A stretch of DNA of 64,000 nt from the NCBI GenBank assembly GCA_015680685.1, contig MNCI01008374.1, forward strand, positions 281,427-345,426, read 5' to 3'. The notes beneath the pieces are model-generated. The model was given only the letters and a program-made list of their open reading frames with translations. It searched no databases and was not told the origin of the DNA. The position numbers were made by a program, and so were the translations under genes. Of the stretch, positions 33,953 through 46,795 are shown one piece after another; positions within the stretch are counted from its first letter, which is position 1; the number at the start of each line of letters is the position of its first letter. The DNA comes from Gnetum montanum. Lineage: Eukaryota > Streptophyta > Gnetopsida > Gnetales > Gnetaceae.

Positions 33953-36782
33953 TAGTTGGGTATGACCAATCACACACAGTGGTAATGATGTCCTCCACCA
34001 ATCCCAAGGAAATGGTGATGGACTGGTCAGCCAGATCTAGTTGAATATTACTCTTCTTAAGAGGAGGCAAGTTTCAAGCTTGATAGATTTCTCGTGATAT
34101 TAAGTTGACTCCAAAACCTGAGTCAAGAAGAGCCTTATGTGGTTCATTCCCGGTGACTTGGAGGTAGATTAAGGGACTTACAGGGTCAGATAGTTTCTTG
34201 GGAAGATGGCCTACCTTGATCCAGTTAGTTACGATATGTGTTAACATAATCATATGCATTGAGTTCTATTGTTGGTTTGAAGGAAGCTCCGAAGCCTTAT
34301 TTGTTGGAGGAGCATGCACAGACTCAACTTCTTGTGGTTGTGAGAGCTTGTCTGGGCTTTTGGTTCTGAAGAAAGGTCTTCTCTTCTTGCGGTTGTGAGA
34401 TGCAGCAGCAGGTTGAAGGTTTACAGCTCTTGTAGCATTACATTGCTGCGGTTGAGTGGGGAGTTCCCCTTGCATTGTTGGAGTGGGAGGTAGTGGAACT
34501 ACCAACGAAAGAGTGGCGGATGGATTCGGAGGATGGTATGTCTGTGGTATGTCTCCCGGAGGAGAAGGAGTCCTTCTAAAATACTCCTAAACTTGGTAGT
34601 GATGTTGTGGAGTTGTGTGACCCATGGAGTCACTTAGAGAAACCGGCTGCTGCACGTAGTAGCCACATGGGTCTGGTTGCTGGTAAGGGTATTGTTGTCT
34701 AGGTGGTGGCATCCCCCATGACTGTGGGTATTGCCACTGCTGGTGTTGCCTGATAGGTTGTGGCGGAGTTCCACTTGGATAATATGTTAGCAGTTGGTGG
34801 AATTGCTTTGGGTTACCTTGGGGATAAGGTAACCTTCGGGGTGCCTGCCATCTGTTAAGTCTCGGGTTGAGTGCATACACCCCAGACTCTTGTAGATGTG
34901 AGATTATTGGGCAACATCCCTTAGGATGGTCATATTGGTAGATCTCACATCCATCATCATTATCTGTATTCGAATCCACAACCTCATCGACGATATTCAT
35001 TTTTCCCTTACCCTTATCACGTGCATGGCCTGAATCTCTCCGCTATTTCTTATCCTTGTCACTACTTTGTTCCTTCTTAGATTCCTCTACAATCTTTAGG
35101 ACAGTTTCAATTTTACTATCTAAGGAGCTCCATATTTCATCTACCTTAGCCGACACTTCCGTTGTTAAATTTTGAAGCGGCAAGGTTTTTCTATTCACCA
35201 ACTCTTCGAGTGGTAACTCATCCTCTTCATCACAGAATCTCACTCCCTTCTTTTGAAGGGAAGGTTCGTGGTTATATTCTTCTGCACTTTCTCTTTTCCG
35301 TAGGTCCCCTTCTTCTTTAGCTACTTACTCCAATAATCAATGAATTTCATGGGATCTAAGTTTAGATAATCTCCCTTGGGCACATGTCCCAAGGATTCTC
35401 CTAGTTTCATGTCTTAGCCCATCTACAAGGTGGCGGAGTTGATCCCGTTGTGCGTAACCATGGCCCGGGCAACAATGTAGCAATGCATAATATCAGCCCA
35501 TGGTAGCATCCAAGGGTTCGTGAGTACCTTGCTTCCATCCTTGGATCTGCTTACACAAGTTGGACACTCTGGAGTACGTTTGGTATTTATCGTTGAACAA
35601 CTCTAACATCATACTCCATCTCCTAATGGTTTCTAGCTCTAAGGATCGGTACCAATTCTCTGCTTCCTTTATGAGTGTCCTAGGAAACAACTTTAATTTT
35701 TGCCACTCATTTTTAATATTTTGCAAGGTGTAGGCATCGTGGAATGCCTGTAAGTGATTTTGCGGATCAGCGTTGTATCCCCCTTCGAAGCGTGGGATAT
35801 TGTTCATATCTAGTCTCTTGATCCGACTATCTCTTTGATTCCTTGTAGGTATTCTCACTGCCTCCGTAATATCTAACATAATTTGGGTGGCAAGTAGGGG
35901 TTCATCATGATCATCTCTCTCATGATGTCTATGATTCCTATGTTGTTCCCTACTTTCTCTTCTACCATGCCTAGACTCTCTAGACTGCCCTCATCCTTGC
36001 CCTTGACTCTATCATCGAGGTCTCTCATCTCACTTATCCTTATCCTCACCGTTATGCTCTTTTTGGCTACATCCTGATGTGGAAGGAGAGGGTGAATGAT
36101 GTGATGAAGGGGAAGAAGAAGGAGAACCATCGCCATGACGATGTTTCTTACCTTCTCTTCAATGGCTACAGCCCCAATCGTGATGATGATTTGAATGCCC
36201 ATCCTTATCATGTGTTTTTGTTCCCTCAATGAACAGTTGGCGTTCACAGGGATCAGAACCAGGGTTGTGTATCATGGAGCGTAGGTTCTGATACCCCACC
36301 TCCTCACTATCATTAGGAGGGAAAAAATCATTTGATGGAGAACCCGTTATAAGTGGTTCACCATCTCCAATTTCGCTTAGGACGTGTGGGACCCATTTGC
36401 CCTTCAACAATGTATGGTGGCTCTCCTACTGCGAGTCCCTTAGACGTTGCGCTGCTGTGGGATGGTAATCCCTTATGTCATAATCTTCCGCAACGTATTC
36501 AGCATATAATTCTATCATGCTTATCTGTGCTAGAGCACGAAGAAGCATGTTAGGGACTGCCCGATCTGGAGGTAACACTATGTTACCTTGCAAGTCTTGC
36601 CAATACAGTTGTTCATCCTGATGGAGGATAAAAGTAAACTTGGGTAGATACTCATCGAGATGAGTATATACCACCTAGTACTATTGAGGAACTGGTGGAT
36701 TTTGGTTATGTGTTTGGTGCCGACTATTTCTTGTATGATCCTTAGGTGATGAAGTGCTCTTATGAGAAGAAGAAGAAGACAT
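33953..36782 (-). pseudogene. gag-pro: A2 gag-protease, one frame with stops
   Basis: The same frame runs from the ATG at 36782 to the gap, with about a dozen TAG, TAA or TGA stops. It matches the A1 Gag throughout: KLFPRTL, ENWYRSLELETI, and a zinc-knuckle-like CEIYQYDHPKGC with the second Cys replaced by Tyr. After a Pro/Gln-rich linker (34600-34950) comes protease with ALLDSGFGVNLIS (34110-34150), keeping the catalytic DSG, then PLKKSNIQLDLADQSI. This shows that gag and protease are fused in one frame in family A. Confidence 0.9.
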
Positions 36783-36907
36783 TGTATCTTATTTAGTGTG
36801 TTGATTAACTGTTATTTAATTTTTCATTTAATTAACCCTAAGGGTTTGTTTAAGCTCCCAACAATGTGGATGATTTCCTATGTTCTACTTAGTGCACAAA
36901 CAACTTA

Positions 36908-36926
36908 GTCCCTAGCAACGGTGCCA
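36908..36926 (-). promoter_or_regulatory. A2 decayed tRNA-Asp primer site
   Basis: The site corresponds to 2132-2150 of A1 but has two C-to-T type changes ('ccctagcaacggtgcca' on the plus strand). Confidence 0.75.
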
Positions 36927-36927
36927 A

Positions 36928-37720
36928 TTATGAGTGGCGAGGTACCCCTACACTCAACCATACGAATACGAGCATTTTCATGCGCGATTCAGTCGAACTC
37001 CTCAAACTAAGTGCCTACATGCCCATGAAACACTTAAGGTTAATTGTTCATTATCTTCCTAGACTTACTTGTATTTGTCACAGTTGTATGGTTAAGTAAG
37101 TCCGAGGTATGTGAGTTTTATATCTTTTGTGTTTTATCTCCTATGCTAATGAGGTAAAGGGTGAAGAGACTAATTAACTAACTTTAATTAACTAAGTCTT
37201 AATTAACCTAGCATCAATATCTGTTCCTACTTATTGTTCACACCCTGAACCAATGCAACCTTTGGGCTTACCAAACACTATTTGTTGCTGGGATTACCAA
37301 GCGTAACGCACGTGCTCGAAGCGGTCGTACTGAATGGGGTTGAGAGAGATTTAATTAAATAATAAAGCATTTAAATGATAAAAAATAAATAACAATAAAT
37401 AAAGTCCTATCTAGCTTAGTCCATGCACTACAAGGCTTATCCAAGAAGTTTGTTTTTATTTCCGTACACAAACTTGTGTTTAGGTACAATATCTGCTCGA
37501 ATAAAGATTCGTTCACTTTGGAGCTCCTACTGTGGGCACATGGAAATTATTCTATCTTTGGAGAGGTAAAACTACTAGAGTTTCACTACGATCTAGGCCT
37601 AGAGTTAGAAACAAGGGAGAGCCACCTCTTATTTATAGACTTGGCGGTGCACCGCGATATCGCGTACGCGATATTGTGGGGGATGCGATATCGCGGGCCA
37701 TGCGATATCACGTTCCATCA
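36928..37720 (-). repeat. A2 5' LTR
   Basis: 793 bp paired with 30861-31667. Its inner terminus is changed from TGATGAG to TTATGAG. TATA box at 37630-37638 on the minus strand. A perfect 18-bp palindrome, ATATCGCGTACGCGATAT, lies at 37657-37674, with further GATATCGCG units to 37710. Confidence 0.92.
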
Positions 37721-37725
37721 ATCAT

Positions 37726-39061
37726 GAATGTAGACCTAAATGAATTCATTCATGTAATTTGCATTTTTTTCTTCTACCAAGGATGGTATTACTTTGGTTG
37801 TTGATGTTTTTTTATTATTGTTTAATATTTTCTTTGTTGAAGTCAATATTATTTTGGTGACTTAAAATTGTTGTCCTTGTTGCTTGAACCCAGTCTTTGT
37901 TGTTGTCAAGTATCTTTATTAATCTACCAAATAATATGCAAATAAATATTATAATTGTTTGTTGAAGTACAAAATTTTTAAAAAGAAATGAAAGGAATTT
38001 TGTATTTATGCAATACCTATAGAAATCAAACGTTTATGAATATTTTGTACTATGTAAATTTTGAAATTATAGTAAATATGTACCTAAATGAACTAATTCT
38101 AGTAATTTTCATTGTGTTCTTCTATTGAAAATGTTTTTTTTCATAGTTGATATTGTTTTTTGTTAGTTATTATTTTGCTTAATTGACATTGTTGTGTCCT
38201 TATTGTTTGGTGCTAGTGTTTGTTGTTGTAATGTGTATTTGTTTAGCTACTAAAGAATATGCAAAGAATTGTTACAATTGGATGTTGAAGTAGTAATGTT
38301 TTTGTTAAGCAAAACAATGCAAAGTTTCTGTTTGTGTATTACTTGAAAAGGATTGGAGGAAGTTGAAGGCATTCGACCTAAAATTGTTGATGATTTATGA
38401 AATGGATTTTTTGATTTCTGGTTGATGATGTATTTGGTAGACTAGAAAAAATAACAAAAAATCAAAAAAAAAAGAACAAAAAATTAAAAAAAGGAGAAAG
38501 CAATCACTATATTCAATTAGAAATGTAAATATAATAATAATTTCATAATAAAATATAAGATTTTCAAACAATACTTGAAAATGATTTAAGCTTTTTAGAT
38601 AATTTTCGTGGACATGTCTTGATTGTTTGCAAGCAAAAGTTGTAGGATTTTGATCTTTGTCATGTCAAATTTATCTACAATTACAACAAAGAATTGGTAG
38701 TTCATATGTACAACACTAGAGTGAGTTTGGTATATATCTAATTCGAAACTATTATTCGAATATATTTCAATCCAAATGTAGGTGCATAAATCCTACTTGG
38801 TCTATATCAAATTTTCTGTATATCCATCAATATTATGCTAGACCTTTGAGTTGCTGAAAAGCCAATTAAGTATACTCATGAAAATTACAACCTAAGACTT
38901 GAAATAATATCTTTATTTCTCCAGGCCACTTTGCAACTACATAGGAATTATTATATCCCATGAAGTTTGAGGGTTTAAAATTATAGAATTTAGCTAGTAA
39001 CTATGGGTTGGGTATCAATGGATTTTGTTTCATATTGTTGTTCACTAAAGATGTTTGAAGC
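37726..39061. repeat. Host spacer with about 310-bp degenerate tandem repeat
   Basis: The segment 'gaatattttgtactatgtaaatttt' through 'ctaaatgaactaatt' at about 38035 onward repeats the segment that begins at 30826 and resumes at 37726. About two units can be followed to 38330. The remainder to 39061 is AT-rich with A runs and no gene. Confidence 0.6.
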
Positions 39062-39962
39062 TAACGAGCGGCAAGGTACCCCTACGTCCAACCATATGAA
39101 TCATAAGCATTCACACGCGATCTGGCCCAATTTTGTGAACTTTGTAGTTTTTGGTGCACCGGTCTTCTAGGAAGTGAATCTTTTCCTAAGGTCAATCATT
39201 GTCTTCCCAATTACACTTGTGATGTACATTGGTATGGTTAAGTGTAATTGAGGCATCTAATTTTTATCATTTTTTATTTTATGGATTTGGTGTTTAAAAG
39301 GAAATAAAATTAATTGGATTAACTAATTTTAATTAACTAATTAACTAGTGTCTGACTAGTCCTAACATAAGCATATGGTCCCACTTTCCACATACGTCCT
39401 AAACCCACGTATCCACTATTGGGTTACCAAGTGTTACGCTATTGGGCATACCAAGCAATAACACTGTTGGGATTACCAAGCGAATACATGTTACGCTAGA
39501 AGTAGTCGTACTTATGTGTTTAATCTATCTTGCTTAATTACTTCATTAACTTAATTACTGAAAATATTTAATAAATAATTAAAAAAATTAAATGCATAAA
39601 TAGAATATTTAATCTATCTAAAGTGCTACAAGGTTTATTAGAAAGCTTTTCCTTATTTTCGCACACACTATTATGCTCAGGTACAACAATGCTTGAATAA
39701 AGATCCATACACTCAATGAATCTTGCTACGGGCACTCGGGAGAAAAATTCTAACTTTCAAATGAATAAACTGCAAGAGCTTTGTTGCTAATAAAATCTCA
39801 ATTACCATAACTGCAGCTAGTAGGTGTGTATTTATTGCTAAAAACAAATACTATGTCGATGGGGCCTTGTCGATGCAAGATATGATGTGTCAACGAGGCC
39901 TCATTGACGAGGCTACGTCAATGAGGCCTCATCGACGCAGTCGACCAAAATGCAACTCATCA
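39062..39962 (-). repeat. A3 3' LTR
   Basis: 901 bp from TAACGAGCGG to CTCATCA, followed inward by TACCCCCA (39963-39970, polypurine tract on the minus strand). It differs strongly from the A2 LTR. Its U3 palindromes are built on 'TCGATG' and 'GACGAGGC' instead of GATATC. Confidence 0.87.
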
Positions 39963-40209
39963 TACCCCCACAATTGAATGTAAAATTTTCCTCAAGTTCT
40001 TTTACAAAATTGGAAAGGCATGGGATTATTGTTTGACTTTTCTTAAACAAAATAGATTGATTGATTTGATAAAAAATGGAGTGCCTGGGTGTAAAAATCA
40101 ACACATTACAAAAAATGATGGTGTTTAGGACACAAAATTGAACACCATGACACAACTCTTCAAAATTGGACAACATGTTCCTTGATGGCATGAAGTGTGG
40201 TGGAGAAGA

Positions 40210-42246
40210 TCAAATGGTCCTAGGTGATGGTGGCTCCTGAGGTTCTGAGGGACCTTCATCGGCTTCACACATGGGTAGCGATCGAGGTGGCTATGGTTGT
40301 CCTGTTGCTGTTGAAACTTTAGGTAGGAGGCAGAAAGCATCCAGCAATGCTTTCAATTTTTTCTCCTTGCTTCTAGGATCATGCGTCATCCATGCAACTT
40401 CATTAATGTGGGTTGGAATGGGCACATCCTAGGGACATGGGATTACTGGAAATAACTTCTTTGTATTGACGAACCATGTAGTGAATTATTTGCATTCAAT
40501 GTCAAATGCTCTAAATGTGTCCTTCAGCTCCTAGTAGTCATTCATCCATTTAGCTAGGTTCTCAATAGTTGACCATTGGTCTGTGAACTATGCTCTAAGA
40601 ACTTCGAGTCCATTGTTTGCAGTCTCAAGCTTTTGCATGGTGTCTTTGTAGTGCTTGAACTTGGCCTTGTATAACAAATACAAGCTAGCCATTTTTTTTC
40701 CAACTCTAACCTTGGCCATATAATAATCAACATTGCCAAGTTTACGTAATATAGATTGGCCCAACTCCATATATTTTGTCATTTCTTCTATATACAACTT
40801 CTTCAAGTAGATCTCTACTATATTGTGGTGATAATCCCATCAACGATGGGCTGCCACATTTCTCTTTCTTGTTGAAGTTGTTGGAAGGATTCATTTACTT
40901 TTGCCTTTACCATTTGAATGTGTTTCTCACTGACTTCCTTCTGCAGGCCAACCTAGTCTCTGTAGTGATTCTTCACTTTTTCAAACTTGAGGACCTCATT
41001 TTTCTAGGTAGTGATCTCGATGGCAGACTTCTGGCGTAAGGCACGAACTTCCTCCACTCACAGGTTTCAATTCTTTATAGCCAAGCTCTTAAATTTAGTG
41101 TTCACCCTATCAAGCTACTTCTACTGTTGATGAATAAATTCTTACATTTTTTCTAAGCATCAACATTACATTGGTGATGATTTTGAGTGGTTAGAATCTC
41201 ATTCTCCTGACACATCTATGCCAAGTTCTTTTGAATTAAGTATGTTTTTTCTTTAGCTATGGACTGGTTGAAGATGGCCATTACTACCTCCTCCTTAGCC
41301 TTTTGGAATCATTCCTAAAGCTATTTGAATGCTTTATCTCTAGTTATTGTTGGGTTGAGGATCACAAGATCAGCAAGTCAGGCACATAGTTCAACAACCT
41401 TCGCGGCCAAGCATTGATTTCATTCTTGAGCCATTTTAAGTTGTCCCTCCAAAATAATGCACTTGCCCCTTGCATTTTGTAGCTCTGATTGGGTTGCAAT
41501 GATGTCTTCTTGAAAATCAAGGATGTTCGGAATCGGTTGCTTGGTTCTCATTAGTCATTTTAGCAACTCTTCATGCTGGGTTGCATTTAAATTTTTACTA
41601 ATCATTCCTAAGGACATATGTACATCTTGAAGTGTAGATATGTTTGGTATAGATGTTGTGGGTGCATTTAATGCTTTAGCTACATGGTCATCAACAACTT
41701 TAGCTACTGTTTCCTACCCTTGGTGTTGCATCACCAAGATAGTTTCCCCTTCACCTTCCTCCAAACACACCAAGAAGGTGGTGGCATTCCCAGAGATTTC
41801 TGGGAATAAATGGTATTAAGACAATGACATCATTACCTTCTAAGAATTGGGATCTAACCTCACAGGCAGCTATGTTCGTTGGGTAGAGAAGATTGGTCCA
41901 GCCCTCCACATCTAGCTGACTATTTGAGCCACCTCATTAAGGTGACTCATGGCTAGTCTGTATATAGATGGATCCATCCGACTCATTCTTGCACATTACT
42001 CTTGTTCACTCAAGAGCTACTCTTATATTTTTTGCAAACGCTCAATGGTTGCACAGACCTCTAGTGTTGTTTCTTGAGTGGGTGGTGGAGGTAGTTGCTC
42101 CTCTTCTTGGGTCATCGTTGGCATCTTGTGTTTCATGATCTCAGACTATGAGGCCAAAGGAGCATGCCTAAGTGTATCATTGGAGTAGCAGACGATACCT
42201 ACCCTTTTACAAAGTTTTCAGATAAGGCATGGAAAGGGTAGGATTT
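40210..42246 (-). pseudogene. A3 env-position accessory gene, coiled-coil C-terminal part
   Basis: The frame continues from 57060 (the T3 duplication lies between) and ends at TGA (40210-40212). It begins with PYPFHALSENFVKG, then a long stretch of Lys, Glu, Leu and Gln with repeated heptad spacing from about 41650 to 40590 (for example MCQENEILTTQNHH and FKHYKDTMQKLETANN), and finally a Pro/Glu/Ser-rich tail (PSEPQEPPSPRT). Premature stops are mostly TAG, TAA or TGA, with at least two frameshifts near 41080 and 40800. No signal peptide or membrane segment is evident, so an envelope role is not supported. The long coiled coil resembles the overall plan of the antisense gene in T1. Confidence 0.72.
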
Positions 42247-44334
42247 TGAAACACCACTAATTTCAAGATCTTATAGTTCAATGGAAGATTTGTCTAAGTG
42301 TCAAAACTTGGGCAAAATTTTTCTAAGTCTGGTGTCACACTGTGCAATGTAGACAACATAGCACACTTAAAGTTCTAATTTTTATAAAATTTTTCTAAGT
42401 ATTCCTACTACACTCCATAGCACAACTAGCATAGCACACACTTCTATGGCCAGTCTGCAAAAATGTCAAGCCAGAAGTGGTCAAGGGTCGCTTCGTATGG
42501 ACCAAATAGTTTGGCAAATTTTCTATCTCATAGACTGTCAAGCTCACTATGCTCTTCAGCTTGCCCAACTTGACACATGTCTTGATTGCTAGTTCACCCA
42601 AGCACCAGGCTAGAGTTTGTCAAAGGTGCTTAGGATGAAAGAATTTTCCCTATAGAGCATGACACTTTTCAACTAGAATTTTTTCTTAGTATTTGTCATG
42701 CTTTCGGGGAGTGTGACAACTGGCAAAAGTTTTGAAAATTTTTCTAAGTTTTGGTCACGTTGCTAGGGAGCATGACACTACAAAGTTACCAGTAAAAAGT
42801 TGCAAAAAAATTTCCAAGTGTTGGTCACACTCCCAGGGAGCATGACAACTGTGGAACATGCAAAATTTTCTAAGTGATGAACATGGTAGCATCAATATTT
42901 TACTTATTGTCATGCTCTCAGGGATGCCCAAAGCTTGATGAACATGACCCTTGACCACCTTGGTCGAGCCTTGTTTCATGATGCAAGACACCAAAAACCC
43001 TTATCCCATGCCGTGATGTGAGATGACCATGAAATCCCTGTCCTATCCCATGGCGTGGCACACTGTAGAAAACCTTGTCTGGTCCCGTAGCGCAAGACAC
43101 GTAGGAAACCCTTGTTTCACGACATGGGACATAGAGTGCCCAAACCCTCAAGATGTGCTACACTTGCAATATACATAAAACCCCCATTCCATCCCATGGT
43201 GTGGGACACTATAGAAAACTTCATCCCATTCCACGAAGCTAGACACGTAGAAACCCTTGCTAAAACCCTTACCTAGCATCATAGCATAGGACATCCACAA
43301 ACCTTCAATGACAGCAGTGCACTCCCTCCCTAGTCGCGGCAGCAGTGGTCCCTACCCATAGTAGGCTACCTTCTTGACAACAAAAACCCAAAAGGCCCAA
43401 AAACACATAGGAAGCAGGAAGGAACAAAAATCATGAATGGAGTGTGATGGCCTACTTGGCAGACAATGTCTCTTAGTGTTCCTCAATGCGTGCCCTAGGT
43501 GACACTGTAGGGTGTGCTCTCCTTCATTAACGTTGATGAGGCCAGGGTGTTTATGTTCACTCTTACATGCCATCTTCAGTTGCTATGCTCTAGCTTTCCT
43601 GTTGTCATGCTTTAGCTTCCCTTTGTGGCTGCTATGCTCTACCTTGGCTGTGCTACGCTCAGATGACTGTTGGCTCTAATGGTAAAAATGATAGGTTTGC
43701 CATGGGTGAAACCTCTATTTATACCCTTTAGGGTCAAATGACATGTCACCCTCCCAGGACATCTCGTGTCTGGTGTGTAACGTAGGATGCTCCATGTCCC
43801 TTGTGTAACGCAGGATGTCCCATGTCCTACGTAGAATAANGCTTTATTAAAACAGGTGCCACTTGACATTTTTATGGTTATTTTGTAGGATCTCTTGAAA
43901 AATGAATGCATACAAGAGTCNCAGGACATCTCGTGTCTGGTGTGTAACGTAGGATGCTCCATGTCCCTTGTGTAACGCAGGATGTCCCATGTCCTACGTA
44001 GAATAACACCCAAAGTTAGAAAATTTTTTACATTTTTTTTCTTGCTCGATAAACATTAAGCTTGGTCCCACATTTCAAACCTTTTAAGATTTGCTTAGAC
44101 TTACACCCCACACATAGTTTATGGTTTGCTACGACCTTAAACTAGCAATTTTACAGCCAATTGAGGCTATAGAAAAGAACAAAAAATATATGTTATATAT
44201 ATATATCAAGAAATTATTTTACATACTGCATAGTTAATCAAGTTTTCATATCATTTCCTTCCTTATTCTATGCATTTTTCTTTATTAAAACAGGTGTCAC
44301 TTGACATTTTTTTGGTTATTTTATAGGATCTCTT
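42247..44334 (+). repeat. T3 5' LTR and rearranged, mis-assembled 5' region
   Basis: About 42247-42640 aligns with the start of the 3' LTR. Beyond that there are about 65-bp repeats with 'gtcac/tgct..agggagcatgaca' (42690-42890) and 'catcccatg..gtgggacac' repeats (42980-43290). A TATA box in the opposite direction (43722-43733, TATAAATAG on the minus strand) is preceded by GTTACAC motifs. The block 43757-43838 is repeated at 43922-44006, and 43840-43920 resembles 44279-44358; single Ns separate them, which points to overlapping contigs joined in tandem. No gene is recognisable. It ends at the splice acceptor GGTTATTTTATAG (44322-44334). Confidence 0.6.
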
Positions 44335-45274
44335 GAAAAATGAATGCATACAAGAGTCTTCATTTGCCCTTTTCTTGACTAAACCTTATGGAAAACTCAC
44401 AAGATGCATAAACATAAAACTTTTGGACTTCAAACTGCTTACCTATGACACCAACATAGCATCCCTAAAGACATTGCTAGTTTGGCCAGAACATCTAGTT
44501 CGAGCTCTAGACTTAGAAACAAGTGATGTAACTAACAACATGCAAAGGTGAGGTGAAACATTGAAACTTGGTTCCTTGTTAGAGTGTCAAATCCAAGAAA
44601 GCATCTCTAAAGTCCTTAGTACCAATGTCAAGGCATTCGCATGGTCCTACAAGAACATGTCGAGCTTAGACCCACGTATAAAACAACATAACATTATCCT
44701 AGAGCCATGCATTAAATCAATTAAACGAAAGGCTCATAAAGTTAAGCTTGAGGTCGTGTTAGCTATGTTTGATGAGATCACTAAGCTTTATAAAACTGGT
44801 TTCATCCGGGCAGTTGACTACACTGATTAGGTTTCAAACATCATAGTTGTCCCCAGGAAAAATGGAAGTATATGCATTTGCATAGACTTCTGGGACCTAA
44901 ATAAGGTAACCATTAAAGATGATTTCCCATTTCCTAGTATTGGCCAACTCATCGATACTATAGCTAGTCATGCCTTGTTGTCATTCATGGATAGGTTCTC
45001 GGGGTCCATCCAAATTTGCATCAACCCAGAGCACCATCTGAGCACTACTTTCATGACCCCTTGGGGTACATTTTGTTATACATTGATGCCCTTTGAACTA
45101 AAGAATGCAAGAGCACCATATCAACGCTCAATGACATACATCTTTAGCGAATATCTATTAGACTTGCTCAATGACTATGTTGATGACATAGCAATTAAGT
45201 CCAAAGTGGCTCATCACCACGTAGATGATTTGGACTGTGTCCTCAAACATTGCCTTAGACATGACCTTAGGTTT
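44335..45274 (+). pseudogene. pol: T3 reverse transcriptase, first part
   Basis: The frame opens at the splice acceptor and reaches VSNIIVVPRKNGSICICIDF, PFELKNA and the catalytic YVDDIAIKS (about 45176). It is then broken after RHDLRF by A4. Two premature stops (TGA at 44549, TAG at 44828) are present. The interrupted codons resume at 50944 as NPKKCVFGVK, in the same frame once A4 and one duplication copy are removed. Confidence 0.88.
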
Positions 45275-46176
45275 TAATGAGTGGAAAGGTACCCCTACAC
45301 TCAACCATATGAATATGAGCATTCACACACAATTTGGTCGAACTCCGTAGATGAACTAGTTGTGATATCTAGATAGTTACTCGTTGATCGCAGTTTGCTA
45401 TCTTCCCAATTGGACTAGTATTTGCTTTGTCACGTATGGTTTAGTCTAGAGTGAGGTGTATGATGTGTTTCCTATCACTATGCTACTCCTAGGGAAAATG
45501 GAAAATAACTTTGTTTTAAGCTAAGAGGGAAAGGGTAAAGAGAGTCTAAGTTAGCTTAAGTGTGATGAGCATCTTTCCCTTAATCATTCGTACACATCTT
45601 GGACCTCATGTACTACTGCTAGGATTACCAAGTGCATGTCCTAGGTATGCTACTAGGATACCAAGTAGTCATACTTAAATGCTCGTGATTAAGTTGTGCT
45701 CATTCCATGTTTAATAACAGGGATAGGAGAGGAAGATAAAGAGATATTAAGTAAGAAAGTAATAAATAACAGTTAAATCTAAGTGAATGCTACAATGATG
45801 AAGTAATCTCGATCTTTGTTGTCAGTCATGTGCATGTCCAAGTACATCACACTTGAATAAAGGTTCCTTACAATTACAATCATCACACTGTAGGCATGCA
45901 CTAGGGAAAGGGTTAAGAGAAATTGAAAACTAACAAAAAGATCCTACTCTAACACTAACTTTTCCTATGACTCTCCCATGCGCCCAATTGTGTATTTATA
46001 GGCTTACATAGGGATCACGATATCACGTATTCAATATCGTTAGCGAGGCTACGATATTAGGGGTTCGATATTGGGACTCATCAAACTTGATATCTTGTAT
46101 CTGATATCAAGGGTCTGATAACAGGGGTCCAATAATAGGGGTATGATATCAGCACCTAACAAACCATGATTCATCA
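45275..46176 (-). repeat. A4 3' LTR
   Basis: 902 bp from TAATGAGTGG to ATTCATCA, paired with 50039-50938 and visibly diverged from it. Minus-strand TATA box at 45993-46002. Degenerate GATATC units lie between it and the LTR edge. Confidence 0.92.
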
Positions 46177-46795
46177 TACCCCCACGACTAAATAACAACT
46201 TGTCCTCAAGTTAAAGAAATTAAGGAACAAGCTCAATTGATTACATAGTGGATAGGTATGGGATTATTGACTAACTAGAAATTTATTCATGTTGTAGTGG
46301 AGAGTTGAATACAACAAAATTGGGACATGGATACAAAATTACAAAATTTATTGGAACTCATGTGGTTCCTAGTGGTAGTGGCTCCTCCATGGGTCTTTTC
46401 CCCTTGTCTTGTGCTCCAGGCTTTGAGATTGATACCATTGAAGAAGTGCCTGATGTTTCTCCTCTTCTATCTGAGGATTATGAGCCATCCATGATGATGT
46501 TCCAATGTTTGATACAGTTGGCACTTTCCATGGACACGACAGCTACGGGAACACTTGATTGGCCTTAACATGCCATGCCACAAATAGCTATCATTCCTCT
46601 TCATAGGCTTAGGTCCTAACCTCTCCACCTTTTTCTTGGCTAGATTATGTAGTGATAGGAGGTCTTTAATGGAATGCTGAATGATTGTGCCTCTTGCTCT
46701 GCATGTTCTACATGAGGTCCTTGGTCTCTGCCTCCCCCTGGGCATTCAGTTGCACCTTGAGAAGGTCCTCCTTATTGTCCTCTTTTAGGGGCCAT
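46177..46795 (-). pseudogene. A4 remnant of the env-position accessory gene
   Basis: The ATG at 46795 is immediately preceded by TGATTATAG, a 3' splice-site-like string also found before the A3 copy (ATG at 57874). The first codons, MAPKRGQ then a stop then GGPSQ, align with the A3 start (MAPKWKCL, stop, EGEPSQ). Only the N-terminal part is recognisable; the domain and coiled coil are absent. The distance to the polypurine tract is about 620 bases, so most of the gene has been deleted. Confidence 0.6.

Larger units (their letters stand above)
30861..37720 (-). mobile_element. A2: Athila-like element, gag-protease only
   Basis: A2 is bounded by target duplications ATCAT at 30856-30860 and 37721-37725. 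Minus-strand order: 5' LTR (37720-36928), decayed tRNA-Asp site, gag-protease frame, assembly gap, 3' noncoding region, polypurine tract, 3' LTR (31667-30861). No RT or integrase is visible outside the gap. The gap of 481 N is too short for pol unless its size is nominal. Confidence 0.93.

Noticed and set aside
33353-34070. Long open frames across 33472-33952 and 48884-49427
   Set aside because: They are open only because they run through assembly N bases. The real content is A2 protease on one side and noncoding sequence on the other, and A4 gag.
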